DNA from: Biomphalaria glabrata
Lineage: Eukaryota; Mollusca; Gastropoda; Planorbidae
Direction of reading: 5' to 3'
Assembly (NCBI RefSeq): GCF_947242115.1
Contig: NC_074719.1
Location: 43,176,849 to 43,240,848 of the forward strand
Length of the DNA stretch: 64,000 bases
Shown: positions 1 to 11,600 of the stretch, piece after piece
How the letters are laid out: each line of letters begins with the position of its first letter
Numbering within the stretch: position 1 is the stretch's first letter
Notes under the pieces: model-generated
The model's input: only the letters and a program-made list of their open reading frames with translations
The model's database searches: none
What the model was told of the DNA's origin: nothing
Translations under genes and position numbers: made by a program

Positions 1-182
1 AACTTTTCAAGCCGCATTTAATGATGAAATAATATTTTTCATATCTCTTCTAGTTTTCGAGATCTGAGTGTGACAGACGGACAGACGGACAGACGGACAG
101 AGAGACAGACGGACAGACGGACAGACGGACATTTTGCACAAACCTAATAGCGGCTTTTTCCCCTTACGGGGGCCGCTAAAAA
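1..182 (+). repeat. Dispersed repeat with GGACAGAC run and 3' hairpin
   Basis: A run of ACGGACAGACGGAC units (about 73-131) is followed by CCCCTTACGGGGG and GGCCGCTAAAAAT. The same architecture (TTTCGAGATCT or TTACGAGATCT, a GGAC-rich run, CACAAAACTAATAGCG, a CCCC-loop-GGGG hairpin, then CGCTAAAAAT) recurs at 31550-31703 and 38205-38760, so this is one copy of an interspersed family. The hairpin followed by CTAA recalls a Helitron 3' end, but the next base does not fit the usual T, so the class is left open. Confidence 0.6.
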
Positions 183-471
183 TAGTAATCAACTAGTCAA
201 TGTAGCTCTTGGCTGACACTGGTAATTAATTATTCTGTTTGATATTGAATAAGGGAAATAACGTATACATTATTGATAATGTTGTAATAGTGGAGTTCTT
301 TCCACTAGGTACACTTTTTTTTTAAAGGATTTCTTTTTATTTTGTTTCTTTTTTTTTTTTTAATTTTATTTTATGTTTTGATGTGTGAAAAGAAAAAAAA
401 ATCACAGTAATCATCTTTAAATACATAGATTTTAATGGATCCATTAAATAATTAATCCTCCATGTTTTCAG

Positions 472-2581
472 ACAACTACCACTGATGCCCTTCTGACCGT
501 CACTGTGTCAGCCAAGCGCTACATGCTAGAACATCTTAAGTACGCCAACCCAGAGGAGACAGAGTGGAGTCTGTTGGATAAGTTCATGGTCTATTGCTCA
601 GAACAGGTAATGCAGACATATATTTGTATGTCTTAAGAAGAAATTAACACACATCTGACTCAATCATCTTTTTTTTTTGGGACATAACTATACTAGTCGG
701 GAAAACACGCTAAGTAGCAGGATAGTTGTCTAAGACTCTGAGACAGTAAATATTATTCCCTTTCACCTATCCATTAGTCTGTTGGACTGCTGGGGCACAG
801 GATCTGTTGCCCGTATTTCTCCATTCCTCTCTGGTCTTTTGACTAGGATAGAATCTCTTTCAATTTCAAGCCCCTCCATTCTTTTATGTTGTCTTCCCAT
901 CGCTTTATCTGTCTGACTCTTTTTTTTTTCTAGTACTGTTCCCTGTAGGAAGGTCTTTGCGAACCCTGAGGAACTTGTGATATGACCGTCGAAATTTAGT
1001 TCGCATATTTTTTTTTTACAGTAGTTGACAAGTCCAATCGCTGTTGTCTTTATCCTCCCTTCGTTTGTGTTGCGGTCTTCGCATATGATACCCAGGATCC
1101 TTCGGTAGCATCTCAATCCCATTGTTGGTATCCTCCTCTCTAGTTCTGCAGTCAGCGTCCAACATTCGCATTCTTTAGTCGGACAGTCTTTACTGATTGG
1201 TTTTACTTCGCCTCTGACTGTCTTTATTAGCACTGTCTTTACGTCGCCTCTGACTGTCTTTATTAGCACTGTCTTTACATCGCCTCTGACTGTCTTTATT
1301 AGCACTGTCTTTACGTCGCCTCTGACTGTCTTTATTAGCACTGTCTTTACGTCGCCTCTGACTGTCTTTATTAGCACTGTCTTTACGTCGCCTCTGACTG
1401 TCTTTATTAGCACTGTCTTTACGTCGCCTCTGACTGTCTTTATTAGCACTGTCTTTACGTCGCCTCTGACTGTCTTTATTAGCACTGTCTTTACGTCGCC
1501 TCTGACTGTCTTTATTAGCACTGTCTTTACTTCACCTATGACTGTCTTTATTAGCACTGTCTTTACGTCGCCTCTGACTGTCTTTATTAGCACTGTCTTT
1601 ACGTCGCCTCTGACTGTCTTTATTAGCACTGTCTTTACTTCACCTCTGACTGTCTTTATTAGCACTGTGTTTACTTCACCTCTGACTGTCTTTATTAGCA
1701 CTGTCTTTACTTCACCTCTGACTGTCTTTATTAGCACTGTGTTTACTTCACCTCTGACTGTCTTTATTAGCACTGTGTTTACTTCACCTCTGACTGTCTT
1801 TATTAGCACTGTCTTTACGTCGCCTCTGACTGTCTTTATTAGCACTGTGTTTACTTCGCCTCTGACTGTCTTTATTAAGAATGTCTTTGCGTCGCCTCTG
1901 ACTGGCTTAATGTGGCCTCTGACTTTCAATACGTCGCCTCTGACTGTCTCAATTCGGTTTTTCTTTACGTCCCCTTTTTGTGGGGAGAGGCGACTCTGAC
2001 TGCACCCACGCATTTCTTTTTGTAGCGTTTTGTTTTTCCTTACTATTTAGTAGTCTTAAGAAATCTTGAATGCTCTGTGTTATACGTGTACCAGGCTCAC
2101 CCAAGCTTGGAAAGAGTGTGTGAGATTGCTGGCGTCCGTCTCAAGAGGCTGTGGACAGACAGACTGGGAATCATGCACGGAGACACCCTGAGATTTGCCA
2201 TTGAGAAAGACAGAGCCAAGGGATACTACCCGTTTTTGGTTAGACCAATGTCTTGATTGTCTTCCTTGATAGCTGTGTCTGTGTGTTATTTTATTAAACA
2301 GTAATGTACAGTTAAGTTCCCCTTTCAGACAATGCATTCTGTAGGGCAGATGATGTAAAGGTCATCAGTTTCTCTGGCCCACGGTTAACGAGGGTGTCAT
2401 GTGGCCAGCATAACGACCAATCGCCTGGCTGGCTGGACTCAGAGGCGCCCTAAAGATTCGAAAATTAAAAAAAAATTATATTCTTTACCAGAAGCCAACC
2501 GTTTTACCACTCTGCCACCATGCCTCCTTTTTTTTATGTAATCAATCTTTTCAATCATACAAAACAAGCATTTCCTTCTAA

Positions 2582-2627
<46 letters not shown>

Positions 2628-5600
2628 GGACAATTCATTTTTTGTTCTTGTTGCTTTACAAATCTCGGGCATTCATTCAGAAATAAAGATGATCGAATCC
2701 TAGCCCGAACCTCCAACAGGGTGGCATAGATTGGTTGGAAACGTGTGGGGTTCGAACTCGAACGCGTGAGACAGTGCCAAACCAATGCCAAACGACGAGG
2801 ACCATTCAGTTTCTTCAGGTTTCTGGTCTTTCAGAAAATTACAATTTAAACAACCTATATATATAATTCTCTTCATAGCTCAAGAGTTAAGACACAAGTA
2901 ATGGAAAGATCACTCTTTTATTTCTGCAAAGCGGACGGACTAGAATTACCCCACGTCATTTTAGAGGCGATAAAAAAAAGAGGGGGGGGGGAAGAACAAG
3001 TAGTATTCACTAAATAGCAGGGCCGGATTTAACCCTTGTTTTATTTATTTTGCCACAAAGCACAAGTTCTTCAAAGGCAGTCAAAATCACAAATAGTAAT
3101 AATATACACATAATTAAGATGAACATAACAATACAAGCCATCAACATAGCAACAAACAATAGGATAACAATGATGTCAATAATTTAATAAAATTATATAT
3201 TAAAATAACATTATATAATTCTATAGCAGGATTTATCTTCTAAAAAAGGCAGAAATAACTTTATAAATACACTTTTTCTTTAGTATTTTTACAGACCTGG
3301 AGTGTAGTTTTTTTCTCTTCTAATTGCTTTTTTTTTTTTCCAGGTTATCGCTACAGTTGGTACAATAGCCAGTACCTCTGTGGACCAAATCGGAAAAATT
3401 GGTCCAATACGTAAGTCTCACTTTCAAGTAACGTCTGTAATATATAAGATAAGATACGATAAGATTAACCACTCAGTGATATATTTCTTAAAAACACACC
3501 ACTCATTTCAGATTTAGATATGACTTATTTCCACAAAGTTTTGTAAACAATTTCCATTTTGTTTTCTGCACTAATTCCGGAGTCAAATGTTGACAAGTTT
3601 TATTAATACGGAAAGTTCCATTATCTGAAAATCAGATACTTGTGTATCATATTCAATTGTGTGAACTAAACAAGTCCCAATTCAATGTAAATTGTAAAAT
3701 AGAACACTAAACTAAATGTTAATGTAATGTTTACGTCTTTCTTTAAAGAGAGTTGAAATTATTCTTTGGACTGTTCATTTTGTTTACTATCTAGTGGATG
3801 CAGACGACAGCCCAAAGATCTGGTTTCATATCGAGTCTGGGTATGCTGGGAGCTCGTTCATCTGCCGAGAGTATCAGCCACTTCTGCACGGGATAGATGT
3901 AAGATGATAGGATCTGGGGGTTTTGTATCTAGGTTTATAGATGTAAGATGATAGGATCTATTTTTTTTCTAGGTTTATAGATGTAAGATGATAGGATCTA
4001 TTTTTTTTCTAGGTTTATAGATGTAAGACGATAGGATCTTTTTTTTTCTAGGGTTATAGATGTAAGATGATAGGACCTTTTTTTCTAGGTTTATAGATGT
4101 AAGATGATAGGATCTTTTTTTCTAGGTTTATAGATGTAAGATGATAGGATCTATTTTTTTTTCTAGGTTTATAGATGTAAGATGATAGGATCTATTTTTT
4201 TTCTAGATTTATAGATGTAAGATGATAGGATCTATTTTTTTTTCTAGGTTTATAGATGTAAGATGATAGGATCTTTTTTTTTTCTAGGTTTATAGATGTA
4301 AGATGATAGGATCTATTTTTTTTCTAGGTTTATAGATGTAAGACGATAGGATCTATTTTTTTTCTAGGTTTATAGATGTAAGACGATAGGATCTTTTTTT
4401 TTCTAGGTTTATAGATGTAAGATGATAGGATCTTTTTTTTCTAGGTTTATAGATGTAAGATGATAGGATCTGTTGTTTTTTTCTAGGTTTATAGATGTAA
4501 GACGATAGGATCTTTTTTTTCTAGGTTTATAGATGTAAGACGATAGGATCTTTTTTTTCTAGGTTTATAGATGTAAGATGATAGGATCTTTTTTTCTAGG
4601 TTTATAGATGTAAGATGATAGGATCTATTTTTTTTCTAGATTTATAGATGTAAGATGATAGGATCTATTTTTTTTTCTAGGTTTATAGATGTAAGATGAT
4701 AGGATCTTTTTTTTTTCTAGGTTTATAGATGTAAGATGATAGGATCTATTTTTTTTCTAGGTTTATAGATGTAAGACGATAGGATCTATTTTTTTTCTAG
4801 GTTTATAGATGTAAGACGATAGGATCTTTTTTTTTCTAGGTTTATAGATGTAAGATGATAGGATCTTTTTTTTCTAGGTTTATAGATGTAAGATGATAGG
4901 ATCTGTTGTTTTTTTCTAGGTTTATAGATGTAAGACGATAGGATCTTTTTTTTCTAGGTTTATAGATGTAAGACGATAGGATCTTTTTTTTTCTAGGTTT
5001 ATAGATGTAAGATGATAGGATCTTTTTTTCTAGGTTTATAGATGTAAGATGATAGGATCTTTTTTTTTTCTAGGTTTATAGATGTAAGACGATAGGATCT
5101 TTTTTTCTAGGTTATAGATGTAAGATTATAGGATCTATTTTTTTTCTAGGTTTATAGATGTAAGACGATAGGATCTTTTTTTTTCTAGGTTTATAGATGT
5201 AAGATGATAGGATCTTTTTTTCTAGGTTTATAGATGTAAGATGATAGGATCTATTTTTTTTCTAGGTTTATAGATGTAAGATGATAGAATCTATTTTTTT
5301 TCTAGGTTTATAGATGTAAGACGATAGGATCTTTTTTTCTAGGTTTATAGATGTAAGATTATAGGATCTATTTTTTTCTAGGTTTATAGATGTAAGATGA
5401 TAGGATCTTTTTTTCTAGGTTTATAGATGTAAGATGATAGGATCTATTTTTTTTCTAGGTTTATAGATGTAAGATGATAGAATCTATTTTTTTTTCTAGG
5501 TTTATAGATGTAAGACGATAGGATCTTTTTTTCTAGGTTTATAGATGTAAGATTATAGGATCTATTTTTTTCTAGGTTTATAGATGTAAGACGATAGGAT

Positions 5601-8600
5601 CTTTTTTTTTCTAGGTTTATAGATGTAAGATGATAGGATCTTTTTTTTCTAGGTTTATAGATGTAAGATGATAGGATCTGTTTTTTTTTCTAGGTTTATA
5701 GATGTAAGATGATAGGATCTTTTTTTCTAGGTTTATAGATGTAAGATGATAGGATCTATTTTTTTCTAGGTTTATAGATGTAAGATGATAGGATCTATTT
5801 TTTTTTCTAGGTTTATAGATGTAAGATGATAGGATTTATTTTTTTTCTAGGTTTATAGATGTAAGATGATAGGATCAATTTTTTTTTCTAGGTTTATAGA
5901 TGTAAGATGATAGAATCTGTTTTTTTTCTAGGTTTATTAATACTGAAAGTTCCATTATCTAAAATTCAGATTTTATACTTGTGTATGATATTCAATAGTA
6001 TGAACTAAACAAGTTCCAATTCAATCTTAATTGTAAAATAGAACAATAAACTAAATATTAATGCAATAGTAAGATGATAGGATCTGGGTTTTTTTTTTAT
6101 GAACTCTTTATGTTGTGTCTACTGTATTTATGTGTGTTTTTCTATTGTATTGTCTTTATATGAGAAAAGAGTCCTTGTAATCACAACACATTTCCGTAAG
6201 GATCAATAAAGCAGTCTTAGTCTTAGGATGCTAAAAGCTTATAGATGACAGTATCGATGTAAGTGGTGTAATATTTGGGTGTCCCTAGAGCATAGACAAA
6301 CTGTTGCTACTAGCAACTAATACTAATTATTATCAAACTGCTCATTTTAGAATGCCTGTCTATATTCATAGGCAAAGCCTATCGAATGGAAGAACCTCGA
6401 TTACTGCCATAAGTCTCACTACTGCAGGAATAAGCTCCCTTCTTCTATATACAATCAAATTAATAATTTTCCACAAATTGATCAACTAATTGTTTGATTT
6501 TTTTAAAAAAATATTTATGTAGTGAGATTGGCTATGCATAATTAACTTGATTCGAGAATGGGAAGAGGGAGAAAAAACATGTAGCAAAAAAACTCAAAAG
6601 GAAAATAACTCCACATATACAGCCACTTTTCTCAAGTAACATTTATGTCCCTTTTTCAATACGAATCAATATAACAAAATACCTATAATTAATAATTGGT
6701 TAATTTTGCTATTGATTCATGTTTTGTAATGTCCGACAAATAATTTTGTAAAGGTTCTACTTGATCTGTGAATGGTTATGGGAGAAATAACGTGTGCAAA
6801 AATTGTTCCAGACAGACAGAGTTAATGTAAGCTTTGTAAAAAAAATATATATTTCTAAGTACATTTACTTAGCTACCATTACCAAGTGCTGTTGATCCTT
6901 TTTTTTTTAAACTCCAGCCTCGTTCTGAGAACAAGGCATGGGTAACGTTTCTGATGTTGTAGTAGACCTTTATTAAAATACATCTATGTTTTGAGCCGGT
7001 TAACCCCTTTAACTTTTTATCATTTTGTCGAAGAGTTTTTTTTTATTTTTTTAGCTATGAATGCTAAATAAAAGAGCCTTTGTGCACTGAAACGTTTATA
7101 CAAGGTACAAAACAAGAAGACTTAATGTGAAGGGATTTTGTTTCTCTTTTCTGTTTTTTTTTTTCAGTATGCTGATTCTTTCTCCATGTCTGCCCATAAG
7201 TGGATGCCTGTCCACATGGACTGTGCTTGTTTGTGGTAAGTATCGTACTTGTTGTTTGTTTACTTAATGTGACGTAACCCAGTGACAATCAAGTAGTCAA
7301 ACCATGATAAAACAAAGTGACATTTAGTTTTGTATTTCACTGCGGTAATTAGCAATTAGTTTGAATAGTGCGTGCATATTGCCTCGTGCACTTATCCCAC
7401 ATGGGAGACGAGTGCATGCCAAAGGCGATTTTCTTTGGTCTGCTTAAAGGAGGGCGGCGTAACAGAGGCTCTCCCCCGTTAGTGCTATAAAAATCTACTC
7501 AGGCGCCATTTCGCCCTCACTGGCATAGAGGATAGTACTTGGCAGCAGATGGAGAGTTCTCATAAGGGCTGCAAACAAACATCTGAGGCTCAAAGAAAAG
7601 CCATTATTGAAGACAGGCGCTGAAGACGGGAAGAAAACTTAAATAGACCGCCAGCTGACCACGGCTTTGACTGCATGAAATGCGGGAAAATATGCAGGTC
7701 ACAACTGGGTTTGTGTAGTCATGTGATACACTGCAAACATCCTTAATCTTCGGAATCGAAGTCATGGCCATTACATTATATATAGCCCCGATAGGCGTAC
7801 ATACAGAGAAAGTAAAATAATACATTCATGATAACAAGTTTTAGCATGGCTCTGGCACAGATTAATAAAACATTAATGAAAGATTAATTTTAAAATCATC
7901 TTATCCCACTCAAACACAGCTACCATCTCTAGTTCATGAGAGATGTCTTTTCAAAACACACACGATCCCTAAAGCAAATCTGCATCCATTAAACCACACT
8001 TACATCAGATCTGGACGAAGTGGTCATCTCCTCACCATTAGGTCTAAAAGAGAAAGATTTTAAAACTCCTTTATTCCACTGTCAGTCAGGGAGTTGCAAT
8101 GTCATTTGCCGCCGTACATAGAAGCCTAATTCACGAAGCGCTGTTATGTGTGTGTTTGTTTCTTGTGTGAACTCTATTTGTTTTAACATCTATATTGTTA
8201 TTGATCTAGTACTACTAGTCATACCTAAGTGGACTATTGTAATTAAGTTTAAGTTTTTTTGAACCAATAAGATTATCTTATCTTATCTTATCTGGTACTT
8301 TACGAATGGAAGAGGCGAACCACAACATGGGGTTTATAAAAACTGTTTGAATTTCACACCCAACTCTAGTCTTTGTTTTTATTACGACGTTATTGTTACT
8401 AAGAAGGTTTCTCCGAAGATCAAGTGCGAAGGCAGTATTGCTCTGGCTACGCAGCCCCAGCTTCCAACCTACATATTTTGCCACAACTTGCGAGGGCCTA
8501 ACCTTTGTCCGCCGGTGATAGATTTCCTTTTCGCCTTCTACCTTTTGTCTCCTCTCACATACGGGAAACGAGCCAAGCACGGCTTAGCTGTCAGACCATA

Positions 8601-11600
8601 AACGATAATGTGGGGTACTATCTGTGTTTGCAATTTAGTATAGCATAACTTATTGACCATGTATTTTAATATTTGTGTAATATTTTTGGTGGACAATAAA
8701 TGATTAAATTAGTAGCTACTTGGTCTGAGGACATATTTTTGTTCTAACGCTCAGGGTGAAGAAGATCACACACTTGACTCAGACGTTCGCGTGCGAGGAC
8801 CCAGAGGGACCCCTGTACATCCCAGCAGACGACAAGAATATAATGGCAGATTACAGGGTAAAGATGTGGTCACGTGGTTATATTCAAACCTGAGCTTTAT
8901 TTGACTTTAGATCAAATGATTAGAGCTGTGATGCCTAACCTAGTTCGACATGCGGGCAGGCTTAATTCTAATTCTTGACACTCGAGTTGCAAGTCTCATG
9001 ACCGAAAAGGTACAAAAAACAAAATAAAATTGACCTGAAAATTTGTTATAGAAAACTGTGTATCTAGTACTTACAGTAATTAATGGGATACCTGGAAATG
9101 TATCTTTTTTTTACATGTTGGAAAATGATTTCATTTAAAATGTGATTAAATGCTTGCTTTCCCAACGACTCATTTTCGTGTCTCTTTTTGGAAAATATTC
9201 CCATCGATCCCCTATTTTGTCGGCGTCGTTTAACAATCTTTTATTCGCGACTCTAATCAAGAATGCCGTCATATTTGTTTGATTAATCCTTTTTATGTTG
9301 TTCTTTTTTTTTTAAACAGCCAGACATTGTTTATAAAAAAAATATGTTGGCTTCTTATTATGTTCCACAAAAGTAAAGATTCGTTCACGTTTCCTGGTAG
9401 ATTCTACATTCTGAGTCTCATTTCATAAACACACTAATGTTAAAGGCCATTGTACCAATCCATCAGAGAAAAAGTGAGGGCCCTAACGTATGAAGATACA
9501 TTTTCTAACCGTTTTTTTTTCTCTTTTGGATGAGAGATCTTCTACACTTTGTGTCGACGTTTCAGCTGGCCGGATGGAACCACGTCTCTGGCGGAATCTG
9601 ACCCGCAGGTCGTATTTTGGCCATCAGTGTTATGGAGGTTAGCGCAGACTGCTGCCCCAAAAAATTGGTCTGTCATTTATCAGCGACGCTAAATCTAGCA
9701 CAGAACTTCTCATTGTATGCTGTAGGTAGGGTGAGACTTAAACAAGGTATGAAAGAACCTTCGCTAAGAACTTCGAGGGTCTTGGGTTCAAAGCTAGGCC
9801 CTAATTGATTCTCTATTCGAGGGCCACATTGCTAGTGTTTTTCGTGCACCTAATAGACGATCACAATGTTGTCACTAAAATGAAATGCCAGTGCTGCCAC
9901 CTGGACCAGAAGATATTGAGCTTTCTGAAGCATGAGCGACACGTGCAGTACCATTACTAGTATCTTCCCCATTCACATAATAATCTTCATCTTTTTTATC
10001 ATCTAGATCAACGATGCCCAACCTAATCCGACCTGCGGGCCATTTTAATTTCCGACTCTCGTGTCGCGGGCCAGATGGCCGCAAAGGTACAAAAACGAAA
10101 TGAAATCGGCCTGTAACAATTTGATTAGAAACTTGAAGATCTAGCACTTACATTAATTTAATGGGATATCTAACAGTTATCATTTTTTTAACGCGTCGGA
10201 AAATAGGTTAATACTTAAAATGTAAGCAACAGCTGACGACTTTTTTTTTGGTCTCTTTTTGTTAAATTTTCCCATAAATCCTTCCATCTCTAAGTGTAAC
10301 TTAACATTTTTTCTATTCGCGGTTCAAACCAAGAATGCCTTCATATCTGTTTATTAAAGCTGCTTATATGTTGTTGTGTTTTAAGCTACTTTCTTTACAA
10401 ATCAAATATGTTGGCTTATTATCATGTTCCACTAAAAGTAAAAGCTCAGTTCAACTTTTCCTGGTAGATTCTACATTTAGAGTTCACTTGTATTTTCTTT
10501 CTATTTCATAAACGTACGATTGTCAAAGGTCATGGTACCGATCCATCAGAGAGAAAAGTCATGAGCCTAACGTAGATAAGATACATTTTTTTCAACCTTT
10601 TTTTTTGTTTTTGGAAAGGGGGAAGCGATTTTCTACACTTTTTGCCGAGATTTCGGCTGGTCGGATAGAACCACGTCCCGGGCCTGATCTGGCCCGCGGG
10701 TCGCATTTTGGGCATCACTGATCTAGATTATCATCGGCATTATCATCAATAACATATTTAACGTAATTATCATAATGCGTCATCCTTTGCGACATCTAAA
10801 GTCAGCTGGCTACCTTTGTATTTCTCTATGCCGCTAGAAAGGAACACAGGGCCTTGCTAATATTCACTATAGTATTTTAATGATACTCTGAAGCATCTTA
10901 GTATATGGAGATCAAGGCTTAAAGGAAAATGTTATCCCCGTCTCTCATTCCATTAGATATTCTTCTGCTCCAATCCAGACTTATAAATCACATATGAGTC
11001 CGCACATTCTGCTCGGGTGTTCTAACGCTCTAAAATGATTTAATAACACTTAGATCAGCGGTTCTCAACCTTTTAAGCTCGAATACCCCTTTTTACAACC
11101 CCTCACTCTTCCGCGACACCCACCCACCCACCCACATACACAGCAATAGAAGAATCGACAAAGACAATCCATTTATCGATGGTCTTAGGCGACCCCTGGT
11201 AAATCGTCAATCGACCCCTAAGGTTGTCGCGACCCACAGGATGAGAATCCCTGACTTAGATAAACCTAAAAAACAATTATTTACAACGGAAATGGTCGCA
11301 GAGGCTTCTACTCGAGGCGTCTCTATTACCACTCCTTCTAGTGTCTCTAAACATGGCGTATTTCCTAATTCTTTCTACTCTTTTAGTTCCAAGATTACTA
11401 CACAAATGAATATTAACTATGCATCCTAATGTGCTTTCCATTGTGTCCCTATGATTATCGGTGTTGAATATTATGCTAATAATTTTGTATTTGTGTTCTA
11501 AAATTGGTAGCCAAACTGACAACTATTACAGCAACTATTAAGACAACTATTGTCTGTATGTATTTGTATAGGGCTGGAGTCTGCCCATGACGAGGAGATT

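Noticed and set aside
763-2013. A 416-codon open frame with 12-residue repeats (- strand)
   Set aside because: Most of it is the 36-bp minisatellite, whose length is a multiple of three; the rest is a LINE remnant inside an intron.
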